DNA from: Candidatus Magnetomicrobium cryptolimnococcus
Lineage (GTDB): Bacteria > Nitrospirota > Thermodesulfovibrionia > Thermodesulfovibrionales > Magnetobacteriaceae
Length of the DNA: 64,000 bases
Assembly: GCA_018606805.1 (NCBI GenBank)
Contig: JAGYWI010000004.1
Location: 1-64,000 of the forward strand
Reading direction: 5' to 3'
Below the pieces are notes generated by a model that made no database searches, was not told the DNA's origin, and was given only the letters and a program-made list of their open reading frames with translations. Every line of letters starts with the position of its first letter. Positions within the stretch are counted from its first letter, which is position 1. Below, piece by piece: positions 27,204 through 34,699 of this stretch. The position numbers and the translations under genes are program-made.

Positions 27204-28022
27204 ATGAATGAAAGAAAATTAAAAAAACCACCACTTAAAGAAAGCGCTGCTATAGTGATAGCGGCCTTTGGTACGACAACCAGTGGAAAGCTTGCCTACG
27301 AGCGCTTTGACCAAAGGATAAGGGAGGAATTTCAAGAAAAAAAAATAGTGTGGGCATATACGTCTGAAATAGTGCGCCAAAAGATGGGCCTACCCAGCCT
27401 CCAACAAGCCTTTGCCACAATAGAGGCGGAAGGATACAGAAAGGCAATCGTACAGCCCCTGCACATATTTCCAGCAACTGAGTACAATGAGCTATCGGAG
27501 CTTTGCTACAAATATCCTAATATTCGGGTGGTTATGGGTGAAACCCTACTACACCGCTGGCAGTTTGTACATGAGGTGCTCAAAATAGTGGAGGCAGACT
27601 TCCTCCCTGTAGGTGAAGGGGTTAATCTACTTGTAGCGCACGGCACACCTATGTGTGCTGACCCTGCGAATATTATATATCAGGGATTATACACCTATTT
27701 ACCCCAAAAGTACGAAAACGTATTCCTTGCAACTGTAGACGGTATGCCAGATAGGGAAGTTGCACTTAAAAATCTACCAAGGGCCAAAAGGGTACGGCTA
27801 CTGCCATTTATGTACCTAGCTGGCATACATGTTGAAAAGGACCTGCTTGGTCCAAGTGCGAGTTTTAAGACAGCATTAGAAGCCCTTGGGTTTGAAACCG
27901 ATTGGCCAGTTGTAACTAACGGCAATGAACGGCTAGTAAAGGCCCTAGGGCTTTACGATGAAGTATGGCAGTGTTTTGTTGAACGTATAAAGCGTGCCCT
28001 TACACTTATGCAATATTTTTAA
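27204..28022 (+). CDS. cbiK: Sirohydrochlorin cobaltochelatase CbiK
   Basis: Inserts cobalt early in the anaerobic cobalamin route. The 272-residue protein begins IVIAAFGTTTSGKLAYERFD and has the metal-handling segments VQPLHIFPATEYNEL and LLVAHGTPMCADPANIIY, which carry the two His expected at the active site. No signal peptide is seen, so it is cytoplasmic. Its presence, with no CobNST-like gene, supports the early-cobalt pathway. Confidence 0.93.
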   Translation: MNERKLKKPPLKESAAIVIAAFGTTTSGKLAYERFDQRIREEFQEKKIVWAYTSEIVRQKMGLPSLQQAFATIEAEGYRKAIVQPLHIFPATEYNELSELCYKYPNIRVVMGETLLHRWQFVHEVLKIVEADFLPVGEGVNLLVAHGTPMCADPANIIYQGLYTYLPQKYENVFLATVDGMPDREVALKNLPRAKRVRLLPFMYLAGIHVEKDLLGPSASFKTALEALGFETDWPVVTNGNERLVKALGLYDEVWQCFVERIKRALTLMQYF

Positions 28023-28045
28023 GAAAAAACAAAGGAGGAGAGGTT

Positions 28046-28795
28046 ATGAATAGTTACAAAACGTTTTTTTTAGGAATAATTGTTTTTTTCCTTCTACCTG
28101 TAAATGCAGCCTACGCAATGCACATATCAGAAGGGATATTGCCATTAAAATGGGCGCTTATATGGTTTATAGTAGCAATGCCATTTGTTGCCTACGGGTT
28201 GTACCAATTAAATAAACTATCAAGCGTGGATATATCGTTTAAGCCACTTGTAGGTCTAATGGCGGCAGTGGTTTTTATAATATCATGTATGCCAATACCA
28301 GTACCAACGGCTGGTACATGTTCGCATCCATGCGGAACGGGTTTATCGGGAATACTTGTAGGACCTGCTATTAGTGTACTAATTACGGCCGTAGCACTTT
28401 TAATCCAAGCACTATTCCTCGCCCACGGTGGATTAAGCACATGGGGTGCTGACATAGTGTCTATGGGAGTTATGGGCTCTTTTGCAGGATTTTTGACCTT
28501 TAAGGTGTTAAAAAGGTTAAAGCTAAATATAGTAATAGCTGGTTTTATGGGCGGACTTTTTGCAGACTGGGCTACGTATCTAACAACATCTGTGGAACTT
28601 GCCTCCGGCATAAAAGGGGATTCTCCATTTCTACCGCTTTTTTGGAAGATACTCCTTGCCTTTATCCCAACGCAGCTGCCACTTGGGATTTTAGAAGGAG
28701 CCATGACGGCAGGTATGGTTGTACTTTTGTATAAAAAGCGCCCAGATATTCTTGTAAAAATGCGTATACTAAAACCTGAGGAGGTGGCTATATGA
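28046..28795 (+). CDS. cbiM: Cobalt ECF transporter substrate-binding subunit CbiM
   Basis: Membrane S-component that captures Co2+. A signal peptide (to about residue 24, NAAYA) precedes MHISEGILPLKWA; the new N-terminus with Met-His is the known metal-binding start of CbiM. About seven hydrophobic segments follow, with SCMPIPVPTAGTCSHPCGTG in the middle. A very strong site, AAAGGAGGAGAGG, precedes the ATG. It overlaps the CbiN-like gene by 4 bases. Confidence 0.95.
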   Translation: MNSYKTFFLGIIVFFLLPVNAAYAMHISEGILPLKWALIWFIVAMPFVAYGLYQLNKLSSVDISFKPLVGLMAAVVFIISCMPIPVPTAGTCSHPCGTGLSGILVGPAISVLITAVALLIQALFLAHGGLSTWGADIVSMGVMGSFAGFLTFKVLKRLKLNIVIAGFMGGLFADWATYLTTSVELASGIKGDSPFLPLFWKILLAFIPTQLPLGILEGAMTAGMVVLLYKKRPDILVKMRILKPEEVAI

Positions 28796-29106
28796 TAAAA
28801 ACCTGCTATATAGTGTTATATGTTGTAGTATATATAAGTGTTCTATGTAGCCAAGCAGTACCGGCATTTGCAGAGGAGTCTCAAAAATGGACGGGGGTTG
28901 ATGAATCGGTTGTGGAAAAGGTAGCTATGGAGCACGGAAGGCAAGCAAGAGAGCCATTTATCAACACAGACCAAGGGGACTTACTTCTTTTTGTATTTCT
29001 GTTAGCAGGGGCTATCGGCGGGTTTGTCGCAGGGTATTCATGGAGAAAGCTTATTGAAGAGGGCAAAAAATCTGCACTGAAAGTGGTTAATGGAAACACT
29101 ATTTGA
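28792..29106 (+). CDS. CbiN-like small subunit of the cobalt transporter
   Basis: The 104-residue protein has an N-terminal signal or first membrane helix ending near VPAFA, a short extracytoplasmic part (WTGVDESVVEKVA...ARE) and a C-terminal membrane helix (GDLLLFVFLLAGAIGGFVAGY). CbiN has the same two-helix layout, but the sequence is not classical CbiN. It sits between cbiM and cbiQ and overlaps both, so it is very probably the auxiliary subunit. Confidence 0.75.
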   Translation: MIKTCYIVLYVVVYISVLCSQAVPAFAEESQKWTGVDESVVEKVAMEHGRQAREPFINTDQGDLLLFVFLLAGAIGGFVAGYSWRKLIEEGKKSALKVVNGNTI

Positions 29107-29842
29107 AAATCTAAAAAGAGGGCATGGCTTATCTATGCTCGATGTCAGGGCAAAGATAGCCATAGCCCTTGTGCTTTTAGTAATGAATATGAGCTATAAG
29201 GGGTTTGTTTTTCCTTTAATGATGTTCTTAATATGTTTATACTTGTGTTTGATAATAAAAATACCCATTAAAATCTTCCTATTGAGGTTTTCTGAGCCAC
29301 TATTTATAGTCGTGGTTATACTTATTCTGAAGGTTTTTACAGCCGGCAATGAAGTACTTTTTTCTGTAAAAATAAACGGTATAAACCTTATTGCTCATAA
29401 AGATGGATTAATGGAAGGACTAACCATAGGTAGCACAATTGTTGGTGGTGTCTCTATAGTGGCAGCATTAGGGTTTTCTACCACATTTACTGAACTGATG
29501 GCGGGGCTTTCTTGGTTTAGAGTACCAAAGGGCTTTATTGAAATATCTCTGATAGCCTATAGGTACATATTTGTACTATTAGAAGATGCAATGGTAATAT
29601 ATAACGCCCAAAAAAACCGTCTTGGCTACACAACAATAAAGGTGGGTTTGAGGTCTTTTGGTACGCTTGTCGGTTCTTTGGTTTTAAAAGCCTTTGAAAA
29701 TAGTCAAAACATTACTATATCAATGCTCCAACGTGGGTATGATGGCAACCTACCACTAATTAAACAAAATAAGCTAAAATCATTGGATATTTTGCTTTCT
29801 TTAGCGTTTTTAAGCGTAATGGGAGCTCTATGGAGCATTTAG
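29090..29842 (+). CDS. cbiQ: ECF cobalt transporter transmembrane subunit CbiQ
   Basis: The coupling membrane subunit that links CbiM to the ATPase. The 250-residue protein has about five hydrophobic segments, with the cytoplasmic coupling region GYTTIKVGLRSFGTLVGSL and the AMLQRGYDG-like SMLQRGYDGNLP typical of EcfT proteins. It overlaps the CbiN-like gene by 17 bases and cbiO by 13 bases. Confidence 0.93.
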   Translation: METLFENLKRGHGLSMLDVRAKIAIALVLLVMNMSYKGFVFPLMMFLICLYLCLIIKIPIKIFLLRFSEPLFIVVVILILKVFTAGNEVLFSVKINGINLIAHKDGLMEGLTIGSTIVGGVSIVAALGFSTTFTELMAGLSWFRVPKGFIEISLIAYRYIFVLLEDAMVIYNAQKNRLGYTTIKVGLRSFGTLVGSLVLKAFENSQNITISMLQRGYDGNLPLIKQNKLKSLDILLSLAFLSVMGALWSI

Positions 29843-30699
29843 ATAAAACTTTACAAATTGTATTGTCTGTCCAAGTAAACTCAATGCGCTATGCAGATGG
29901 TACGCAGGCACTGTCTAATATAAACATAAATATAACATCTGGTGCTTTTGTCGGTCTTCTTGGTGCCAATGGCTCAGGTAAAACTACGCTTTTAAAGGTG
30001 ATGGACGGTTTAATCAAAGATTATAACGGAGCTTCTTTTTTGTACAAAGATGACATTAGACGGCTTTCCCCTAGTGAAATTTACAGAAAGGTTGGGATGG
30101 TATTTCAAAATCCCAATGACCAGTTGTTTGCTTCAACTGTATTTGAAGATGTATCCTTTGGACCAATTAACATGGGATTTGAAACCAAAGAGGTAATCAA
30201 TAGAGTAAATAATGCCCTACAAGCAGTGGATATGATAGAGTGTGCACAAAAGAATATACACAATCTAAGTTATGGACAAAAAAAAAGGGCATGTATTGCC
30301 GGACTTTTAGCAATGGGACATGAAATACTGCTTCTTGATGAGCCAACAGAGGGGCTTGACCCTGTTGGTGAATACAAGATGATGGACATTCTTAAAAAAC
30401 TTAATAAAGAATGTAGGGTTACAATAGTGATGGCAACACACAGTGTTGATCTTATACCACTTTTTCTGGATAGTCTTTATGTATTAAGCAGCGGTTGTAT
30501 AGTGTGTGCAGGCAAACCAGAAGATGTCTTTAGCACACCTCATGAAATGGCAGAGGTTAAATTGCGACTTCCTCAAATAGCCGAACTCTTTTATAAACTA
30601 AAACAGGTAGATAAACTCCCCCTTGGTAAACTTCCACTCACTATTGGTGAGGCAAGAAGAGAAATTGTTGGTTTACTTTCCATTAGGTTAATGAAATAG
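29830..30699 (+). CDS. cbiO: ECF cobalt transporter ATPase CbiO
   Basis: Energises cobalt uptake. The 289-residue ABC ATPase has Walker A LLGANGSGKTTLLK, Q-loop GMVFQNPNDQLFAST, signature LSYGQKKR, Walker B ILLLDEPTEGLDP and the H-loop ATHSVD. It ends the cobalamin/cobalt operon and is followed by a long hairpin region shared with the convergent phaC gene. Confidence 0.95.
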   Translation: MEHLDKTLQIVLSVQVNSMRYADGTQALSNININITSGAFVGLLGANGSGKTTLLKVMDGLIKDYNGASFLYKDDIRRLSPSEIYRKVGMVFQNPNDQLFASTVFEDVSFGPINMGFETKEVINRVNNALQAVDMIECAQKNIHNLSYGQKKRACIAGLLAMGHEILLLDEPTEGLDPVGEYKMMDILKKLNKECRVTIVMATHSVDLIPLFLDSLYVLSSGCIVCAGKPEDVFSTPHEMAEVKLRLPQIAELFYKLKQVDKLPLGKLPLTIGEARREIVGLLSIRLMK

Positions 30700-30731
30700 A
30701 AGAGCGGGGAAAAACCTTTTTTGACAAAAAG

Positions 30732-30785
30732 GTGCGTAGGCGTACTCCCAAACCCCGCCCCCCTTACGGGAGTGCGCCTACGCAC
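30732..30785. terminator. Long hairpin behind cbiO
   Basis: GTGCGTAGGCGTACTCCC (30732-30749) can pair with GGGAGTGCGCCTACGCAC (30768-30785), 18 base pairs with one G-T. It probably ends or protects the cobalamin operon mRNA. There is no clean T-run, so intrinsic termination is uncertain. Confidence 0.5.
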
Positions 30786-30846
30786 TTCCTAAAACTTTTG
30801 GTCTGCAATTTAAGCACATTTCGGTTTGATAGGTAACAAAAAATTA

Positions 30847-30915
30847 AGGGCGAACACATAGGTTCGCCCCTACAAAGATACGTGTATTGTAGGGGCAGAC
30901 CTATGTGTCTGCCCT
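30847..30915. repeat. Inverted pair of REP-like hairpins
   Basis: The two 28-bp arms (30847-30874 and 30888-30915) are inverted copies with about three differences. Each arm is itself a hairpin: GGGCGAAC...GTTCGCCC and GGGCAGAC...GTCTGCCC, flanked by CCTACA. This form, with a translated look of GGGCGAACACA, is a common palindromic repeat in diverse bacterial genomes. Confidence 0.8.
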
Positions 30916-31172
30916 ATGTTCCTTGTAATGCTGAAATACCAAGTTTGTATTGCGTTTTAGTAGTTTGTAAAAAAATCAAGAAGAAAAAACTTGATCATCA
31001 AGTAAAGAGATAACAAACCAAAAGTTTTAGGAAGTGCGTGCGCACTCCCATAAAGGGCGCGGGGGGAAGAACAGGGAGGTGTGCTGCCGCACCTTTACGG
31101 AGGTGCGCCTACGCACCCTGTCAAAAAAGAGTTTCCCCCGCTCTTCTCTTCCCCTTCTTCTCTTTCCTTAAC

Positions 31173-32297
31173 TTATTTAGGTTGTGGAGTAGTTGGAGGA
31201 ACACCTGTTGGTGGTTTTTTACCTTTTGCGTCAGCCTTTTTTATAACCCAATCAGCTATAGCTGGGGCTAGCTCTTTTTGGGACTTTGCACCTACAAATA
31301 CGCCTATATGACCGCCTTTAAACTCATAGAGCTCTTTATCTATGCTGCCAACAACATCGTTTAGCGGTTTTGTTGCTGATGGTGGTACTATGTGGTCGGC
31401 TGTTGCATAGATATTAAGTAGCGGCATTGTTATGTTTTTCAGGTTTACGTTTTTATCGCCTATTTGCAGTGTGCCTTTAAAGAGTTTATTTTCCTGATAC
31501 ATATCTTTGATAAACTGCCTAATAGTATCGCCGGCTTGATCAGGGCTATCGAATATCCACTTTTCCATTCTTAAAAAGTTTATTAGTTTTTCTTTATCTT
31601 CTATAATGTCAAGCATCCCGATATATTTACCGACATTAAGTGTTATTGGCATCAACATAAGAAAGCCGTTATTGAGGAAGTCCCCCGGTATAACTCCGTA
31701 GGTTTCTGCCAATTTATCAGCATTCATGCTTCTTGACCATTTAAGCAAAAGCCCTTCTGGAACGTCAAAATTAACAGGTGTAACAAGCGTAATGAGTCCT
31801 TTAATCTTTTCCGGATAGATTGCCGAATACATTGTAGAAAATGTACCACCCTGACAAATCCCCATTAGGTAGATTTTTTCGTTATTGGTTTTTTCCCGAA
31901 TGAAGTCTACGCAATCGTTTAAATAAACGTTTATGTAATCATCAAGTGTAAGATACATATCTGCCCTACTAGGATAGCCCCAGTCTATTATATATAGGTC
32001 TATGCCATGTTGAAGCAGATTTCTTACGATACTTCTATCTGGCTGGATGTCAAGCATATACTCTTTGTTAACTAAAGCATAGACAATAAGCACCGGTATT
32101 GAGCATTTTACATTACTATTTTTATAATGGTATAAGGTAAGCTTATCTTCCTGAAAAACTACTTCTTTGGGGGCTGTACCTACGTCAATATCAGTAACGC
32201 TAGTCATAGTTTTAGCACCCTTTAAAACCTTCTGGCTTAACTCAATTAATTCCTTGGATATATTTCTTGTATCAAAATTCATGAAAGGCGTATTCAT
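31173..32297 (-). CDS. phaC: Class III poly(3-hydroxyalkanoate) synthase subunit PhaC
   Basis: Polymerises hydroxyacyl-CoA into storage polyester together with PhaE. The 374-residue alpha/beta hydrolase has the PHA synthase nucleophile box GICQGGTF with Cys148, the acid in ATADHIVPPS and the catalytic His in GGHIGVFVG. Length and partner indicate class III (Allochromatium type). The start is 2 bases after the phaE stop. The C-terminal tail is Lys/Pro-rich. Confidence 0.95.
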   Translation of the reverse strand: MNTPFMNFDTRNISKELIELSQKVLKGAKTMTSVTDIDVGTAPKEVVFQEDKLTLYHYKNSNVKCSIPVLIVYALVNKEYMLDIQPDRSIVRNLLQHGIDLYIIDWGYPSRADMYLTLDDYINVYLNDCVDFIREKTNNEKIYLMGICQGGTFSTMYSAIYPEKIKGLITLVTPVNFDVPEGLLLKWSRSMNADKLAETYGVIPGDFLNNGFLMLMPITLNVGKYIGMLDIIEDKEKLINFLRMEKWIFDSPDQAGDTIRQFIKDMYQENKLFKGTLQIGDKNVNLKNITMPLLNIYATADHIVPPSATKPLNDVVGSIDKELYEFKGGHIGVFVGAKSQKELAPAIADWVIKKADAKGKKPPTGVPPTTPQPK

Positions 32298-32299
32298 TA

Positions 32300-33406
32300 T
32301 TATTGCCCCTCCTTCTTAGACTTTTCATTGAGTTTTTTCTCAATTTCCCGTACCTTCTTTTTTAGCTCATAGATGGTCTTATAGACATCATTCATTTCTG
32401 AGCGAACCGGCACTGGCAGATCTACTAAGTACAGCTCTATAAGTTTCTGATTAAGTTGTCTTAACGTAAGTGAAGCCTCAAGGAGGTCTCCCTGTATTTT
32501 AGAAAATTCATCTGTGTTAAATAGTGCAAAGTATTCCTTTTCGTTAATATCAGTCCATATCTTATAAAGTTCGTCATAACTTTTAATGTCTGCCCCTTCC
32601 TTAATCTTTGCAGCAAGAGCCTCTATGACCTTTTCAAGGGCTTTCTCTGATGATTTGTACATTTTGTGTTGGAATACCGTATTTTTGACAACATAATCAG
32701 AATAGGCATCCATTGCTTTAAGCACAATCTCTATTTTTTCTCTGTCTTTGCCAACAGGCGGCACTTTAAAAGCCTTGCCAAAGGTTTCATTAAAAGCAAT
32801 AAACAGGTTATGCAGCATGTTCATATTAGCATCTGGATCAGCGGCTGATGAAATATCAGCAAATGCCGTAAAATTCTTCTGTATAGCCTGTGCCCATGGT
32901 CCTAAGAAATTTTGCGAAGTACCACCCCAGGTTTCAATCAATTTGCTTGTTTGATGGTACATGTCGTTCATAGACTCCGGTGATGTAAAGCCAAAGGATT
33001 TATCCACTACTTCTTTAAACTTAGCCGGGTCTAAAATGTCCTTATATGACTGTGGATCAAAATATGACTGTGGATCAAAGGTTTTCTCCTGTATAGCCTT
33101 AAGCAAAGGTGAGAGGAAATCGTAGAGTTTAATATAGGCATCGAAACCCCTGAACATCTTAGCAGCTGTGTCTTTACCGGTAGCCATGGGGAAATTCTTC
33201 ATCATCCCATCTATAGATATACCCAAAGCCTTAGTCCAGGAGTTATATAAATTGGTAAGTTCAGCAAAGCTGCCACCCCCTCCTTCTTGCGGTTTGATGA
33301 AGGAAAAAATATTCCCTTGATAGTTCTTAACTATTTTCATCCAATTATCAACGAATTCTTGCTGGTTTTTTAGAATGGTGTCAAAAAACGCTGTACTACC
33401 TTCCAT
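32300..33406 (-). CDS. phaE: Class III PHA synthase subunit PhaE
   Basis: Non-catalytic partner that activates class III PhaC. The 368-residue protein is mostly helical, with the family's N-terminal ILKNQQEFVDNWMKIV, NLYNSWTKA and WGGTSQNFLGPWAQ segments, and a C-terminal coiled coil (DVYKTIYELKKKVREIEKKLNEK). An exact 18-bp tandem duplication gives a repeated DPQSY(F/K) unit near residue 117. It is followed directly by phaC. Confidence 0.92.
   Translation of the reverse strand: MEGSTAFFDTILKNQQEFVDNWMKIVKNYQGNIFSFIKPQEGGGGSFAELTNLYNSWTKALGISIDGMMKNFPMATGKDTAAKMFRGFDAYIKLYDFLSPLLKAIQEKTFDPQSYFDPQSYKDILDPAKFKEVVDKSFGFTSPESMNDMYHQTSKLIETWGGTSQNFLGPWAQAIQKNFTAFADISSAADPDANMNMLHNLFIAFNETFGKAFKVPPVGKDREKIEIVLKAMDAYSDYVVKNTVFQHKMYKSSEKALEKVIEALAAKIKEGADIKSYDELYKIWTDINEKEYFALFNTDEFSKIQGDLLEASLTLRQLNQKLIELYLVDLPVPVRSEMNDVYKTIYELKKKVREIEKKLNEKSKKEGQ
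33044..33079. repeat. 18-bp tandem duplication inside phaE
   Basis: ATATGACTGTGGATCAAA occurs twice in a row (33044-33061 and 33062-33079), adding six residues in frame. Confidence 0.9.
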
Positions 33407-33500
33407 GCTAACTCCTCCTAATGGTTTATTTTCTTGTCTGTAAGGACCAGTTAAAAATATCAGCCCTGTCTACCTACGCCCTTCAAACAGCCTGGCAGAT

Positions 33501-33935
33501 TTATTTTTTGCTAATGTCTTTAAACAGATCAAACATGCTTTTAGTTATTTCCTTGCTAAGTTCCATTTGTTTATTCATAGTGTCCTTCCAAGCTTCTTGA
33601 ATACTTTTGCCGCCATCTTCAAATACCTTCAAATTAAACTTTTGCATAGTGTCGCGCAAAAAGGCATTTTCTTTTTTTAACTCTTCTATCTCTTTTAGGG
33701 CATCATCATATTTTTTGCGGGACACAAAGCCCATTTCAGAGTAAAAGTTCATCATCTTTTCAAACATATCCGTCGTAGAGGTAAAGAATCTGTCTTTTTC
33801 CGGTTGCTGAGACCAAAACCGCCTCGCTGCCTCAACCCCATCCCGCTGAACCTTAAACATATAATCTGAAAAGGCTTCTTTAAACATCGGATTATTATAT
33901 AAGCTTAACATTGCCTTCAACAACTCATCGTTCAA
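33501..33935 (-). CDS. Small coiled-coil protein next to phaEC, possible phasin
   Basis: I do not recognise the family with certainty. The 144-residue protein is helical, with a coiled coil in the middle (KKYDDALKEIEELKKENAFLRDTMQ) and an amphipathic C-terminus (MNKQMELSKEITKSMFDLFKDI). These features and its place 94 bases upstream of phaE on the same strand suggest a granule-associated or PhaE-like accessory protein. No signal peptide or membrane segment is present. Confidence 0.6.
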   Translation of the reverse strand: MNDELLKAMLSLYNNPMFKEAFSDYMFKVQRDGVEAARRFWSQQPEKDRFFTSTTDMFEKMMNFYSEMGFVSRKKYDDALKEIEELKKENAFLRDTMQKFNLKVFEDGGKSIQEAWKDTMNKQMELSKEITKSMFDLFKDISKK

Positions 33936-34183
33936 TTTATACTCCTTATTATTAAGTTAATAATTAATAGGGATTCACAAGCTCTGAAACACTCCCAACT
34001 ATCGCACTTGACATAGAAAAGATGTATTAATGTGCCTTTGCCCATTTTATCCTGAACACTTCAATAACTCTATTCTTTTACACAACGTTATAATAATATT
34101 TAATCTATTTAGAAGTCAAGTATCTATAGCCACCCAAGCAGGGCAAACGCATCTTAAATACCGTAGGGGGCAAACTTTACTTC

Positions 34184-34678
34184 CTACTCAGGCAAAAAAT
34201 CATAATCACTCAATTGCTCAAAACTGTATGGGCATATTTCGGGTAAGGTTTTTTTGCTAATGCCTGTTTGGTCTTCAAACATTCTTTTTGCTATAATAAA
34301 TTCTTCTTTTACAACTGTCTCTATATTATAATTTAAACTGGGGCTATTTTTTAACAACCGTTTTATTTCCGCTCTCTGTGTAGTTATCGTTAAATTCCAG
34401 CTTCGTGAACGTCTCTTAGGTTGATACTGCCATTTTAAAAGGTGCATTATTAGTACTGATAATCTACTTGCCAACTTTGCTTTATCTCTCTTACTCATAC
34501 TTTCCAATTCCTCAGCAATATTTTCCACATCTATTGCTGCAAACTTGCCTTGCCTTAATAGTTCAGCGTTGTGTAAACCCCACTGATAAAAATCACGCTC
34601 GTATAACGATTGCTCTGTGTTGATTGTATTGGTCGTGTGTTCTATTGCGTTTTGTTTGTCCATAAAATATTGTAGCAT
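34184..34678 (-). CDS. DUF29 family protein
   Basis: The 164-residue protein belongs to DUF29, known mostly from cyanobacteria and other environmental bacteria, with no settled function. Landmarks are YERDFYQWGLHNAELLRQGKF, ENIAEELESMSKRDKAKLASRLSVLIMHLLKWQYQP, and the later IIAKRMFEDQTG with P..CPYSFEQL. It stands between the PHA genes and the glycosyltransferase gene with A+T-rich flanks. The start follows the repeated MDKQNAIEHTT segment, so an internal start is possible. Confidence 0.8.
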   Translation of the reverse strand: MLQYFMDKQNAIEHTTNTINTEQSLYERDFYQWGLHNAELLRQGKFAAIDVENIAEELESMSKRDKAKLASRLSVLIMHLLKWQYQPKRRSRSWNLTITTQRAEIKRLLKNSPSLNYNIETVVKEEFIIAKRMFEDQTGISKKTLPEICPYSFEQLSDYDFLPE

Positions 34679-34699
34679 AAAATATTTATAAGCATGATA

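Larger units (their letters stand above)
30703..31160. repeat. Island of dispersed palindromic repeats between cbiO and phaC
   Basis: No gene is supported in this 470-base stretch. It holds unit A (30703-30764), unit B reversed (30767-30807), a pair of inverted REP-like hairpins (30847-30915), unit B again (31014-31050) and unit A reversed (about 31086-31160). The same units occur at 8643 and 16132. It lies between convergent genes. Confidence 0.8.

Noticed and set aside
31038-31311. Plus-strand frames over the phaC end and repeat island
   Set aside because: They are made of repeat sequence and the complement of phaC, with no start signal and no family features.
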